Assembly (NCBI RefSeq): GCF_052030545.1
Contig: NZ_JBPDIH010000004.1
Span: 62,001 to 126,000 of the forward strand
Source: CANMXU01 sp052030545
Lineage (GTDB): Bacteria; Pseudomonadota; Gammaproteobacteria; Enterobacterales; Alteromonadaceae
Length of the DNA stretch: 64,000 bases
Reading direction: 5' to 3'
Shown in pieces: positions 33,093 through 42,693 of this stretch. The position numbers were made by a program, and so were the translations under genes. The notes beneath the pieces were generated by a model that saw only the letters and a program-made list of their open reading frames with translations, was not told the DNA's origin and ran no database searches. Each line of letters begins with the position of its first letter. Position 1 is the stretch's first letter.

Positions 33093-34694
33093 TTAACTCA
33101 TGTGCATCATCATGGTAGACGGATTTTCTAAGAAGGATTTCCACAAGTTACAAAAACGAGCGATGCTGCCACCGTCAATAATGCGGTGATCGCCAGACCA
33201 ACTCACTTGCATAATTGTTCTCGCTTCAACATCACCATTGCCGTTAAATCGCGGCAATTTTTGCATTTTACCTAAGGCAACGATAGCTGACTCTGGTTTA
33301 TTGATAATCGGTGTTGCAACAGTACCACCAATAGCACCAATATTTGAAATAGAAATGGTACCGCCTTTTAAGTCTTGTGAAGCAACACGACCAGAACGCG
33401 CATCATTAGTTAAGCGAGTAATATCTTTCGCTAAATCTACAATCGATTTATGCTGCACCTGTTTAACATTCGGCACCAATAAACCAATTTTAGAATCAAC
33501 TGCCATGCCGATATTATGATCATCAAAATACGTAATTTCGCTACAGTCATCATTAACTTGGGTATTAATCACTGGAAACTCTTTTAACGCCAACGACATT
33601 GCTTTCATAAAAAACGGCATCATCGTCAGTTTAATGTCTTGCTTAGCGTACATCTCTTTCAAACTATTACGTAAGTTAACTAACTCGGTAATATCGATTT
33701 CTTCACAATAAGTAAAATGAGGAATGCTAGACACTGAGGCAACCATAGCTTTTGCCATCGCCGCTTTTACGCCGCGAATAGGCTCAACTCGTACGCCACC
33801 AGAAACAGTTTGCTCTGATGCTAATTGAGCCGTTTGACTATTAGACTGAGCAGCGCTGTCTTGTTGGTTAAACGATAAAATATCTTCTTTATAGACTCGC
33901 CCTTTGGCACCAGATCCTGGCACTTGGCAAATATCAACATTTAGCTCACGCGCAACCCTTCTTACCGCTGGGCTGGCAACCGCTTTACCTGATGTTTGCA
34001 CAGTTGCTTGAACTGAATTTTGAGCTGATACTTTTTCGGCAACTTCTGCTTTTGCAGCAGCGTTTTTTTCTGGCTGAACGCTGGTCTCTATCACAGTAGT
34101 TACTGACGCAGCAGTGCTTTGCCCTGCGCGCTCAATAGCAAATAATGGTGCATGCACTTTGGCAATATCACCTTTGTTGTAATAAAGCTTACTCACTTTA
34201 CCTGCATGCATGGCTGGAATTTGCACTAACGCTTTATCGGTCATCACATCGGCAACGGGCTGATCTTCTTCGATCATTTCCCCTTCACTCACCAACCATT
34301 CAACTAACTCACATTCAACAATGCCTTCGCCAATATCAGGTAAAATAAAGTCTTCTACCACTGAACCCGCAACTGAAGTTGTTGTTTCGACACTTGCCGC
34401 AGCAACCTCTGTATTAGCGGCTGTGCTTATTTGTGCAGAAACATTTTGTGTTTCATCTGTTGCCGTCATCGAAAATAGCGGCGAATGTACTTTGGCAATG
34501 TCGCCTTTTTGGTAATAAAGTTTGTCAATTTTACCCGCATGCATCGCCGGAATTTGCACAAGCGCTTTATCTGTCATTACGTCAGCAACGGGCTGATCTT
34601 CTTCAATTTGCTCGCCTTCGTTTACTAGCCATTCCACCAGTTCACACTCAACGATACCTTCACCAATGTCGGGTAATATAAAATCAATGCTCAT
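33093..34694 (-). CDS. bkdB: Branched-chain 2-oxoacid dehydrogenase E2 (dihydrolipoyl acyltransferase)
   Basis: Core of the complex that oxidises the 2-oxoacids of valine, leucine and isoleucine to acyl-CoA. There are two N-terminal lipoyl domains (about residues 2-75 and 115-190), each with the lipoylated lysine in MTDKALV; they differ at only about seven positions. A linker and the E1/E3-binding domain follow (about 248-285, SPAVRRVARELNVDICQVPGSG). The catalytic domain (about 305-533) ends with DHRIIDGG, carrying the active-site His and Asp. I use the ATG at 34694 with AGGAAG seven bases before it; a TTG two codons earlier is less likely. The E3 (lpd) gene is absent and is probably shared with other complexes. 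Confidence 0.93.
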   Translation of the reverse strand: MSIDFILPDIGEGIVECELVEWLVNEGEQIEEDQPVADVMTDKALVQIPAMHAGKIDKLYYQKGDIAKVHSPLFSMTATDETQNVSAQISTAANTEVAAASVETTTSVAGSVVEDFILPDIGEGIVECELVEWLVSEGEMIEEDQPVADVMTDKALVQIPAMHAGKVSKLYYNKGDIAKVHAPLFAIERAGQSTAASVTTVIETSVQPEKNAAAKAEVAEKVSAQNSVQATVQTSGKAVASPAVRRVARELNVDICQVPGSGAKGRVYKEDILSFNQQDSAAQSNSQTAQLASEQTVSGGVRVEPIRGVKAAMAKAMVASVSSIPHFTYCEEIDITELVNLRNSLKEMYAKQDIKLTMMPFFMKAMSLALKEFPVINTQVNDDCSEITYFDDHNIGMAVDSKIGLLVPNVKQVQHKSIVDLAKDITRLTNDARSGRVASQDLKGGTISISNIGAIGGTVATPIINKPESAIVALGKMQKLPRFNGNGDVEARTIMQVSWSGDHRIIDGGSIARFCNLWKSFLENPSTMMMHMS

Positions 34695-34705
34695 GATCAA
34701 ACTTC

Positions 34706-35683
34706 CTAATAATTCATACTACGTTTAATGGCTTCATACACTTTTAAGTGATCTGCAGCATATTCTTTTTCAAGCGCTAGTGGGTATGGCGTATCTAAAC
34801 CACATACGCGTTCAATAGGCGACTCAAGGTGTAAAAAACACGCTTGTTGAATTGTTGCCGCTATTTCACTAGCAAAACCTGCGGTTAATGGCGCTTCTTG
34901 GCTGATCACCAAACGACCGGTTTTTAATACTGACTGGGCCACCGTTTCGACATCCCAAGGCAATATAGTTCTTAAATCGATAATCTCACAAGAAATGCCG
35001 TCTGCATGGGCAAGTTCAGCCGCTTTTTCAATATGTTCCATTTGTGCGCCCCAAGCGAGCAAACTAATGTCGCTACCTTGAGTAACGACTTCAGCTTTAC
35101 CAATGGGTAATTGATAATCTTGCTCAGGTACTTCGCCTGTTGATGCGCGATATAAACGCTTGGGCTCAAAAAATATAACGGGGTTATCGTCGCGAATCGA
35201 GGCAAGCAATAAACCTTTGGCCTGATACGGGTTGCGAGGTACAACAATTTTTAGTCCCGGTGTATGGGCAAAATAAGCTTCAGGTGATTGACTATGATAA
35301 AGACCACCGGCAATACCACCGCCGTATGGCGTACGAATGGTTAAGTTACCGACGTTAAACTCGTTACCGCTGCGGTATCTAAATTTTGCCGATTCATTGA
35401 CGATTTGATCAAATGCCGGAAAAATATAATCGGCAAATTGAATTTCAGCAATTGGCACACTGCCTTGTGCTGCTAAACCATTAGCAAAACCAATGACGCC
35501 TTGCTCAACCAGTGGCGTATTAAAACAACGCGCCTTACCGTATTTTTCTTGTAACCCGCTAGTCGCTCGAAAAACACCACCAAAATGACCTACATCTTCG
35601 CCAAAACATAACGCTTGGTCGTTTTCTGCCATTGCTATATCTAAGGCGTTATTAATTGCTTGTAATAAATTCATATTCGCCAT
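34706..35683 (-). CDS. bkdA2: Branched-chain 2-oxoacid dehydrogenase E1 beta subunit
   Basis: A 325-residue transketolase-like subunit that forms the a2b2 thiamine-diphosphate decarboxylase with the E1 alpha product. Conserved family blocks are CFGEDVGHFGGVFRAT, RCFNTPLVEQGVIGFANGLA, EIQFADYIFPAFDQIVNE, RTPYGGGIAGGLYHSQSPEA and DLRTILPWD. It follows E1 alpha by 2 bp and precedes E2 by 11 bp, in the usual order of this operon. Confidence 0.95.
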   Translation of the reverse strand: MANMNLLQAINNALDIAMAENDQALCFGEDVGHFGGVFRATSGLQEKYGKARCFNTPLVEQGVIGFANGLAAQGSVPIAEIQFADYIFPAFDQIVNESAKFRYRSGNEFNVGNLTIRTPYGGGIAGGLYHSQSPEAYFAHTPGLKIVVPRNPYQAKGLLLASIRDDNPVIFFEPKRLYRASTGEVPEQDYQLPIGKAEVVTQGSDISLLAWGAQMEHIEKAAELAHADGISCEIIDLRTILPWDVETVAQSVLKTGRLVISQEAPLTAGFASEIAATIQQACFLHLESPIERVCGLDTPYPLALEKEYAADHLKVYEAIKRSMNY

Positions 35684-35685
35684 TG

Positions 35686-36867
35686 TTACAGCCTCCCTGA
35701 GCTAATGGGGTATTGATCTGGATATTTTTTAATGTGCTCTTTTAATTGCTCAAGTTGGTTTTGTAAATGCGCTGGCACGTCGTGATAAACATCGGTTACT
35801 AAATCTTCAACGGGTGGCTTTTCAATTTTTTCAGCTACTTTTAATGCCGCTAATACTTCTTCTCGTAACGATTCAAAAAGCTCAGTTTCTTGGCTTTCGT
35901 TCCACCAATCTTTGCTGATCATCCAATTTTTCATGCGTAATATAGGATCATGGGCTTGCCACTTCGCTTCTTCTTCGCGAGTGCGGTAACCTGACGGGTC
36001 GTCTGAGGTTGAATGGGCACCTAATCGATAAGACATGGCTTCAATAAGTACGGGTTTATTTTCAGCCAAGGCATATTCTCGCGCCATTTGCGTCGCCTTG
36101 ATCACCGCTAAAATATCGTTACCATCAATGCGAATGGTCTTAATGCCATAACCAACACCACGAGAGGCAATACCGTTGCCAATATATTGCTCTGATGAAG
36201 GTGTTGAAATTGCATAACCATTGTTTCGACAGAAAAATATCACCGGCGCTTCATGCACTGCTGCCATATTTAGTCCTGCATGAAAGTCACCTTCAGAGGC
36301 TGCACCGTCACCAAAATAACAAATAGTGACTGCGTCTAAACCTTGCAGTTTTTGGCCGTAAGCGTAACCAGCGGCTTGTGGAATTTGAGTACCTAACGGA
36401 GAAGAAATAGTCATGTAATTTAGTTCGTTGCTACCGTAGTGAATAGGCATTTGACGACCTTTAGCTAGGTCTTGCTCGTTACTAAACATTTGATTCATAA
36501 ACTGTTCAGTTGTGAAACCTCTGAACATTAATGCCCCTTGCTCGCGGTATTGCGCCATGATCATATCTTGCGCTTGCAAACCGGCAGCACTGCCAACACT
36601 GGCCGCTTCTTCACCTAATGCCGCCATGTAAAAGCTGATCCGCCCTTGGCGCTGAGCCGCAACCATGCGCTCGTCAAGTACGCGATGAAAGGCTAAGGTT
36701 TTATACACTTTGGTTGCTAACGCTTGGTCAAGTAGAGGTAACTGAGCATTAGGGTAAAGTGTGCCGTCAAGCTGAAGTATTTTTAAGATAGGAATTTCAA
36801 CAGAATGACCATCAATAAAAACAGGCTCGTGCACGACAGGCCCTTCGTTATAGACATCAATATTCAT
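35686..36867 (-). CDS. bkdA1: Branched-chain 2-oxoacid dehydrogenase E1 alpha subunit
   Basis: A 393-residue ThDP-dependent subunit. The ThDP-binding motif is CYFGDGAASEGDFHAGLNMA, ending in an FFCRNNGYAIST block; the phosphorylation-loop region in eukaryotic relatives corresponds to YRLGAHSTSDDPS. The N-terminal 50 residues (PVVHEPVFIDG) are typical of the branched-chain type and not of pyruvate dehydrogenase. First gene of the operon, with a 369-bp upstream region that holds a palindrome related to LiuR-type sites. Confidence 0.94.
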   Translation of the reverse strand: MNIDVYNEGPVVHEPVFIDGHSVEIPILKILQLDGTLYPNAQLPLLDQALATKVYKTLAFHRVLDERMVAAQRQGRISFYMAALGEEAASVGSAAGLQAQDMIMAQYREQGALMFRGFTTEQFMNQMFSNEQDLAKGRQMPIHYGSNELNYMTISSPLGTQIPQAAGYAYGQKLQGLDAVTICYFGDGAASEGDFHAGLNMAAVHEAPVIFFCRNNGYAISTPSSEQYIGNGIASRGVGYGIKTIRIDGNDILAVIKATQMAREYALAENKPVLIEAMSYRLGAHSTSDDPSGYRTREEEAKWQAHDPILRMKNWMISKDWWNESQETELFESLREEVLAALKVAEKIEKPPVEDLVTDVYHDVPAHLQNQLEQLKEHIKKYPDQYPISSGRL

Positions 36868-37236
36868 AACATTCTCTTTTGTAGAAGCTGATTAAGTAAG
36901 TTGAAGCTATTTTTTAGGTTTATCTATAAGTATAGTCGTAAGCCCTGCTTCTTGTGTTACTCGCGTAATGCAGCTCAATAGTGTTGTAATAATAATTGCG
37001 ACAAACCTTACCTTTACGTAAACTGCAAAACAAGCAAGACGCCGAATTGCAGCACAGTTAAAAGAATATTAAGTGAAAAGTTATCTTTACAGCTAAAAAT
37101 AAAGGCAAAGCGTTTCATTATTTTTTGACAAATTAATGAAATTAATAAGGTCACTTATGAGTAAATATGATGAAGCAAGCGAGCTATTTTGACTGTAAAT
37201 AAAGGTTAAAATTAACTCGCCCTCTTAAACGATGTT
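36868..37236. other. Upstream region of the bkd operon
   Basis: 369 bp without a gene. It should hold the leftward bkd promoter and the end signals of the astE-like gene, which is transcribed in the same direction. The most notable sequence is a TTTACGTAAA palindrome at 37013-37022. No hairpin with a T run was seen after the astE-like stop. Confidence 0.6.
37013..37029. promoter_or_regulatory. Candidate LiuR-type operator
   Basis: TTTACGTAAACTGCAAA contains a perfect 10-bp palindrome and resembles the LiuR (MerR family) motif as I recall it from branched-chain amino acid degradation genes, two TTTACG-type half-sites in tandem. The second half is imperfect. It lies about 150 bp upstream of bkdA1. 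Confidence 0.35.
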
Positions 37237-38313
37237 TTAATCAATAGTAGTAGGAATAACAGTTAATAACGCGCGTTGCCCTATCGCGACGTTAGCATTA
37301 GGGAAGATAATCGCTTCGCCTTCTTGTTTTACTTTATGCTCTATGTCGCCATCGGTGGCTAACACAAAGTCTTTAGCAAAGCTGGTAAAGTTCTCAACGT
37401 CGTTCGCAAAATGTAAGGCGAAGTTTTGCTGGTGGCGATTAATGGTTTGATAAATTTCAAAAATGCTAAAATCATTGGCATTATAAGGCGTTAACGCAAT
37501 AGGTTTACCACTTAGTAGTTGCGTTAATGTGTGTTTTACCGCAGCAAAATTTGCCATATCATTTTCGCCAAATGGTCTAACTTTACCCAGTTCAACGGTA
37601 AAGGCGTCAGCACCAAATTCATTGGAAGAGAAGTAGCTAAATGTTGTCGTTGGTGAATGCGACAGCAAAATGGTATTGATGCCACAGGCATTTAAAAACT
37701 GTAATTGCTCTTTTTTCCATGGCTTTCCGTGTCTAAATGGATAAACAGCGAATTTATCGTTTTTAGAGCCGCGAATGGCGGTATGTAAATCGTAATGAAA
37801 TCGCTTGCGAGTTTCAGACAATTGACTGCCGTGCTGGAAAAAATCTCGCACGGCTTGTTCAAGTATTGCAGCGCGCTTGGCTTCTTTTTGACCAAGCTCC
37901 CCTTTAAGCTGCTGATGTGCACCGGAGAACAGTCGGTTTAAATTTTCTTCGACAAAACGCTGCCCAATATTAATCGCTTCTGGGTTGCCAAACAAAAACA
38001 AAACTCGCTCGGTCAGCATAAGTTGCCCTAAAATAATCTGTTGAATTAAGTCTTGGCAAATTTCGATAGGCGCAGTTTCATTACCGTGCACAGCACTTGA
38101 AAGTACAATATCTTTGCTGGTGGTAATGTGATCGGGTTCAAAAACAATAATGCCGGTATCAAGCACTGATACTTTGGTGCGATGCTCACTTTTCCCAACA
38201 GAAAAACTAAAGCGCTCTGGCAAGCCATCAGGGTTTGCCCGTGTCATCGTAAGAAAATCACCATCGAGTTGTAATTGTTCGCTAAGTGATTTGGTGGTAG
38301 TTGATGACGTCAT
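37237..38313 (-). CDS. astE: Succinylglutamate desuccinylase / aspartoacylase family protein
   Basis: A zinc carboxypeptidase-fold hydrolase of 358 residues. AstE removes succinate from succinylglutamate, the last step of arginine degradation by the AST pathway. Zinc ligands are seen as H-x2-E in SSAVHGNETAPIE and a later histidine in HYDLHTAIRG, followed by the TVELGKVRPFGEND block with the catalytic glutamate. The start at 38313 follows a weak GGGA. Other ast genes are not in the window, so the symbol rests on family similarity. pgm lies upstream with a terminator between. Confidence 0.85.
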   Translation of the reverse strand: MTSSTTTKSLSEQLQLDGDFLTMTRANPDGLPERFSFSVGKSEHRTKVSVLDTGIIVFEPDHITTSKDIVLSSAVHGNETAPIEICQDLIQQIILGQLMLTERVLFLFGNPEAINIGQRFVEENLNRLFSGAHQQLKGELGQKEAKRAAILEQAVRDFFQHGSQLSETRKRFHYDLHTAIRGSKNDKFAVYPFRHGKPWKKEQLQFLNACGINTILLSHSPTTTFSYFSSNEFGADAFTVELGKVRPFGENDMANFAAVKHTLTQLLSGKPIALTPYNANDFSIFEIYQTINRHQQNFALHFANDVENFTSFAKDFVLATDGDIEHKVKQEGEAIIFPNANVAIGQRALLTVIPTTID

Positions 38314-38400
38314 GAGTTTTCCCAAGTTTATTACGATTAATTGCTGCTAGTTTAACAGCAGTATCTGTATTAATGGGCGTTTATGCAATCAAAAATTAAA

Positions 38401-38436
38401 AAGGCACTGACAACTTTCGTTGCCAGCGCCTTTTAT
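38401..38436 (-). terminator. Intrinsic terminator of pgm
   Basis: AAGGC-CTG-CAAC and GTTG-CAG-GCCTT form a stem with two single mismatches around TTTC (38401-38432). On the minus strand it is followed by a T-rich tract. It lies about 90 bp after the pgm stop. Confidence 0.75.
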
Positions 38437-38523
38437 ATAATCGATTGTTTTAAAAGATATTTTAATAATTAACTAGGTTTAGTTATTAATTATTCAGCTT
38501 GAAGCAGATTCCGTGAATAAAAA

Positions 38524-40170
38524 TTAAATACCGGCAGCTTTAAATGCCGCACTGACAATTTCTTGCGCTTCTTTAATAATGGTTTGCAAATGTGCATCAT
38601 CGATAAAGCTTTCCGCATAAATTTTATAAATTTCTTCGGTGCCAGACGGACGAGCAGCAAACCAACCATTTTCTGTGGTCACTTTAATGCCACCAATAGC
38701 GGCATTGTTACCTGGTGCGTGGCTTAAAATATTGACAATTTTTTCACCCGCTAAAGTATCTGCAGTGATCGCATCAGCGCTTAACGCTGTTAATACTTTT
38801 TTCTGCTCGCTGTTAGCAACAGCTTCAACGCGGCCATAACATGGTTCGCCTAATTGCTCAGCCAAATGCTTATAGTGCTGATGCGGGTCTTTACCGGTTA
38901 CTGCTAAAATTTCAGCAGCAAGCAATGCCATAATGAAACCATCTTTGTCTGTGGTCCAACAGCTGCCGTCACGAGCAATAAATGAAGCACCTGCGCTTTC
39001 TTCGCCACCAAAAGCGTATGATGAGTCAAACAAACCGTCAACAAACCATTTAAAACCTACCGGTACTTCTGATAACGGACGGTTAATATGCTCAGCCACG
39101 CGATCGACCAATGAACTTGATACTAAGGTTTTACCAATTTTGGTTGTTTCAGGCCAGCTGCGGTGAGTCATTAAGTAGTTAATCGCTACCGCTAAATAAT
39201 GGTTCGGGTTCATCAAACCACCCGATTTGGTCACAATGCCGTGGCGATCAAAATCAGGGTCGTTACCTACAGCTACGTCAAAATCATCTTTCATTGCGAT
39301 AAGACCTGCCATCGCGTATGGCGATGAACAGTCCATGCGAATTTTGCCATCTTTATCTAATGGCATAAAAGCAAAGCTTGCATCAACAACCGGGTTGACG
39401 ATTTCAATATTCAGCCCATATTTTTTGGCGATAACTGGCCAGTAGTTAATGCCTGAACCGCCAAGCGGATCAACACCAATAGTCACGCCTGCTTTGGCAA
39501 TGGCTTGCATGTCAACCACTTGGTCTAACTGGTCAACGTAAAATTCGATAAAATCTTGTTTTGATAATAACGGCGATTGCAGTGCTTGTTCAAAATCAAC
39601 TGTATTAACATCAACTAAATTAGCCGCCATAAGATCGTTAGCGCGTTGTTCGATTAATTTAGTTACATCGCCTTCTGCCGGACCACCGTGTGGCGGGTTA
39701 TATTTAATACCACCATCCGTTGGTGGATTATGCGAAGGAGTAATAATTAGCCCGTCAGCTTGTTCTTTATTATTTCGGTTGTGTTCAATAATAAGTCTTG
39801 AAATAACAGGTGTAGGTGTAAAACCTTCATCACTTTGAATAACAACATTTACACCATTAGCAATAAGTACCGAAATTGCGCTAGCGAAAGCCGGTTCAGA
39901 AAGTGCGTGGGTATCTTTACCTAAAAATAATGGACCAGTATAACCTTGTGCTTTACGATGCTCGGCAACTGCTTGGCAAATGGCAACAATATGCTGTTCA
40001 TTAAAGCTGGTTTTAGTTGCACAACCACGGTGCCCTGAGGTACCAAAGCTAACACGTTGCTCTGGGATGTCAGTATTAGGAATTTTTAAAAAGTAATCGC
40101 TAACTAAACGTCCAATGTTTATTCTGTCTTCTGGTCGAGCTGGTTTGCCCGCATGATGATGAACAGTCAT
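38524..40170 (-). CDS. pgm: Phosphoglucomutase (alpha-D-glucose phosphate-specific)
   Basis: Interconverts glucose 1-phosphate and glucose 6-phosphate, linking glycolysis to glycogen and UDP-glucose. Length 548 matches E. coli Pgm. The phosphoserine loop is in IITPSHNPPTDGGIKYN (Ser near residue 146), the metal-binding loop is VGNDPDFDRHG, the sugar-binding loop is FGGEESAGAS and the phosphate-binding loop is RPSGTEEIYKIY. It is the second gene after seqA, 90 bp downstream, the same order as in enteric bacteria. Confidence 0.97.
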   Translation of the reverse strand: MTVHHHAGKPARPEDRINIGRLVSDYFLKIPNTDIPEQRVSFGTSGHRGCATKTSFNEQHIVAICQAVAEHRKAQGYTGPLFLGKDTHALSEPAFASAISVLIANGVNVVIQSDEGFTPTPVISRLIIEHNRNNKEQADGLIITPSHNPPTDGGIKYNPPHGGPAEGDVTKLIEQRANDLMAANLVDVNTVDFEQALQSPLLSKQDFIEFYVDQLDQVVDMQAIAKAGVTIGVDPLGGSGINYWPVIAKKYGLNIEIVNPVVDASFAFMPLDKDGKIRMDCSSPYAMAGLIAMKDDFDVAVGNDPDFDRHGIVTKSGGLMNPNHYLAVAINYLMTHRSWPETTKIGKTLVSSSLVDRVAEHINRPLSEVPVGFKWFVDGLFDSSYAFGGEESAGASFIARDGSCWTTDKDGFIMALLAAEILAVTGKDPHQHYKHLAEQLGEPCYGRVEAVANSEQKKVLTALSADAITADTLAGEKIVNILSHAPGNNAAIGGIKVTTENGWFAARPSGTEEIYKIYAESFIDDAHLQTIIKEAQEIVSAAFKAAGI

Positions 40171-40260
40171 TCCACTTATTTCCTTTTATCTTATCAAGTC
40201 ATTTAATTCATGTTGTCGTACATGCTTTATTTATTCTAGGAGTTGTTAGTTACAGCGGTT

Positions 40261-40806
40261 TTACAGCAACTCTCTTATTTTTTCGGCATCACTTTCTTGG
40301 TAACCCAAAGCTAAAGAAACTTCGGTTAGCATCATCTTTTTACGCGTGGTATTTGAATTAGTGATCACCCAAAATGGGCTATCTGGAATTTGGCGAGGTT
40401 TAGTGCTGCTGCCACTTGCCGCTAAGGCTTCTTCTGAGCTAGCAAAATATAAACGGTCACGACCACGAATATCTTCAACAACAGAAAACTGATTAGCATG
40501 TACACGATAAAGTGCAGCTAAAATTAACAAGAAACGTCCAACCGCACCACGCTGCATTGCCAGCTCTTCTTTGTTGATATGGTCAAAAACATTGCCAACA
40601 ACCACGTCAACTTCAGCCTGCTCTTCTTCAACGTCAACTGACTCAATAGCATCAACTTTCTCAGTAACGACTTGTGCTGGTTTATCAGCTTGTTGTGCTT
40701 CAAGTGATAATAAACGGCGTAAAATTGAAGAGGCACTCTCGCCTATGAACTGAGTATTAGCTGCGATGAACTGATATAACTCTTCATCTATCTCGATATT
40801 TTTCAT
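40261..40806 (-). CDS. seqA: Negative modulator of replication initiation SeqA
   Basis: Binds hemimethylated GATC, sequesters oriC after initiation and organises new DNA. The N-terminal oligomerisation domain is MKNIEIDEELYQFIAANT to about residue 35, with ASSILRRLLSLE. An acidic linker (residues about 38-75, rich in V, D and E) is longer than in E. coli. The DNA-binding domain covers about 78-181, with GRFLLILAALYRVH, RGRDRLYFA, TKPRQIPDSPFWVITNSNT and the terminal LGYQESDAEKIRELL. Length 181 agrees. Its presence implies Dam methylation in this organism. Confidence 0.96.
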   Translation of the reverse strand: MKNIEIDEELYQFIAANTQFIGESASSILRRLLSLEAQQADKPAQVVTEKVDAIESVDVEEEQAEVDVVVGNVFDHINKEELAMQRGAVGRFLLILAALYRVHANQFSVVEDIRGRDRLYFASSEEALAASGSSTKPRQIPDSPFWVITNSNTTRKKMMLTEVSLALGYQESDAEKIRELL

Positions 40807-41219
40807 TAACTACCCTGGAAATTTATTTGCGCGCGAAGATTATACTCACCTACGAGACAACTCTCTAGCGTTGAATGCAGTAAATTTAAGAATAATTCAA
40901 GGTTAACTTCAGCCAGCCATGCTGGTGAACTAAGCAAATAACGTATTCGCTGTTTTTTTCATCACCAAGCCCTGCCCGTTAGTTCTGCTGTTTTAATTTA
41001 CTCTTACTCTTATAAGCTGAACTCGGATTAGTCACTACGTCCTTAGCCGGTAATTTTCCCTGCTTTCGCGTTAAATTCATTCGCAAATGGTCTTCATGGA
41101 TGCGGAAAATAAAGCAACTTAGCTACCAAAGCCAAGCCTAACTATTGAAAGCTTTGCCAAAACCAACGACAATCGCCGCTGTTATTTATACTTTATGTAA
41201 GCACCGTAGGTTTATCTTG
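40807..41219. other. Divergent region between seqA and ybfF
   Basis: About 410 bp holding the seqA and ybfF promoters. A hairpin with arms TTCA-CCAGC and GCTGG-TGAA (about 40907-40929) has no T run and is not a clear terminator. The frame upstream of the chosen ybfF start (from 41145) is open but has no homology-like character. Nothing else was recognised. Confidence 0.6.
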
Positions 41220-41984
41220 ATGCAATTAAATTATCAGCAACTAGGCAGTAGTGACAAACAAATTATTTTAATTCATGGGCTATTTGGCAGTTTAGACAAC
41301 TTAAACATGATCGCTAAGCCATTGTCAGAACACTTTACCGTGACCAGTGTTGATGTGCGTAATCACGGCAGTTCTTTTCATAAAAACGATATGGATTATG
41401 CCCTGCTAGCGCAAGATCTTATTGATTTACTTGATCACTTATCGATTGAAAGTACTCACCTATTAGGTCATTCAATGGGCGGTAAAATTGCGATGAAAAC
41501 CGCGTTGCTTGCGCCAAGCCGCGTAGATAAATTAATTGTTGCTGACATGGCACCCGTGCAAAACCAAGCACGTCATCAAAAAATCATCCAAGGTTTGCAG
41601 TCGCTCGATTTAGCACATTTGAAAAGCAGAAAAGACGCCGATAATCAATTATCGCAGTATGTCGACGAAGTGGGTGTTAGGCAGTTTTTACTGAGAAACC
41701 TTGCTGCGGTCGATGGTAAGTTAGCCTTTAAATGCAATCTCGATAATATCGTAAATTGTTATTCCCAAATATTAGCCCAAGTTAGCAGCGAACAACCATT
41801 TTTGGGCGAGACCTTATTTATTAAAGGCGGAAATTCAGATTATATTTTAGCTGAGCACAAACCTGCCATCGCCAAAATATTTCCTAATAGCAAAGCCAAA
41901 ATCATTCAAGGTGCTGGCCACTGGCTTCACGCTGAAAAGCCGGTAATATTTAACAAAATTTGCCAAGACTTTTTACTCAAATAA
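41220..41984 (+). CDS. ybfF: Alpha/beta-hydrolase esterase YbfF
   Basis: A small esterase acting on short- to medium-chain acyl esters including acyl-CoA in E. coli. It has 254 residues from the ATG at 41220 (MQLNYQQLG, with TAGG upstream). The oxyanion region is ILIHGLFGSLDNL, the nucleophile lies in LLGHSMGGKIAM (GxSxG, Ser near residue 89) and the catalytic His in GAGHWLHAEKP. It sits next to seqA and ybfE as in enteric bacteria. Confidence 0.93.
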   Translation: MQLNYQQLGSSDKQIILIHGLFGSLDNLNMIAKPLSEHFTVTSVDVRNHGSSFHKNDMDYALLAQDLIDLLDHLSIESTHLLGHSMGGKIAMKTALLAPSRVDKLIVADMAPVQNQARHQKIIQGLQSLDLAHLKSRKDADNQLSQYVDEVGVRQFLLRNLAAVDGKLAFKCNLDNIVNCYSQILAQVSSEQPFLGETLFIKGGNSDYILAEHKPAIAKIFPNSKAKIIQGAGHWLHAEKPVIFNKICQDFLLK

Positions 41985-42157
41985 ACCGACAAGAAAAACT
42001 GATAAAAACAAACTGAGAATATTTTGTTCAAGTTGATAACGATCAAGCCAACACGTTTAGCAATTAGGTATAAATAAGCAAGTGAATTTTATCGTAAGAA
42101 CTATAAAACAGCTGCCTTTGGTGCTATAGTGCGCGCAGAATTTTTTAGGGTACTAAA

Positions 42158-42379
42158 ATGCTTGCAGAACACTTTGAGTTAATAGAGGCGATTGGTTTAA
42201 ACTTATTCTTCGCTTTTATTTTTATTTTCATAGGGTTATCTATTAATGACGTTATGAAAAAGAATGACGTTCCAAAAATGGGTCGTTATGTAGTTTATTT
42301 AGTCCTTTTCTTAGGCTGTGCAGGATTTATTGCAAAAGGCATTATTCAATTCGTTTGGGAAAGCCAAGGGGTTGGGTAA
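42158..42379 (+). CDS. DUF2788 small membrane protein
   Basis: A 73-residue inner-membrane protein with two hydrophobic helices (about residues 13-30 and 44-66) joined by a charged loop, INDVMKKNDVPKMGRY. It matches what I know of DUF2788, common in Alteromonadales before ybfE-fldA; the function is unknown. A TATAGT lies about 30 bp upstream. The stop is 8 bp before the ybfE start, so the genes are probably cotranscribed. Confidence 0.82.
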   Translation: MLAEHFELIEAIGLNLFFAFIFIFIGLSINDVMKKNDVPKMGRYVVYLVLFLGCAGFIAKGIIQFVWESQGVG

Positions 42380-42387
42380 AAAATATC

Positions 42388-42669
42388 ATGGCAAAAGAAG
42401 CAACAGACTTAACAACGCTAGATTTATTTAGCGATGAAAAACGACCAGGACGTCCGAAAACGAACCCGCATCCACGCAATGTTCAAATAAAGATCAACAA
42501 GCGTAACCAAGTTAAGCGGGACAAAAATAAAGGATTAAAACGTGTTGAATTTAAAATTCACCACAGTTTATTTGAACAATTGGATCAATTGGCTAAAGAG
42601 CAAAATGTAAGCCGTAGCGAATTGATCGAGTCGATATTGGTGAAATCAATGTCGGATGAAAAAAATTAA
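42388..42669 (+). CDS. ybfE: YbfE family ribbon-helix-helix protein
   Basis: A 93-residue protein known in E. coli as LexA-regulated, with unknown function. The N-terminus is basic and disordered, with the AT-hook-like KRPGRPKTNPHPR. The C-terminal part (about 45-93) has a ribbon-helix-helix form: LKRVEFKIHHSLFEQLDQLAKEQNVSR, quoted in pieces as VEFKIHHSLFEQL and NVSRSELIESIL. The ATG at 42388 is used. No good LexA box was found upstream of this gene or of the DUF2788 gene. fldA follows 24 bp later. Confidence 0.88.
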   Translation: MAKEATDLTTLDLFSDEKRPGRPKTNPHPRNVQIKINKRNQVKRDKNKGLKRVEFKIHHSLFEQLDQLAKEQNVSRSELIESILVKSMSDEKN

Positions 42670-42693
42670 ATTTGATTAGAGGATTTAGCTTCC

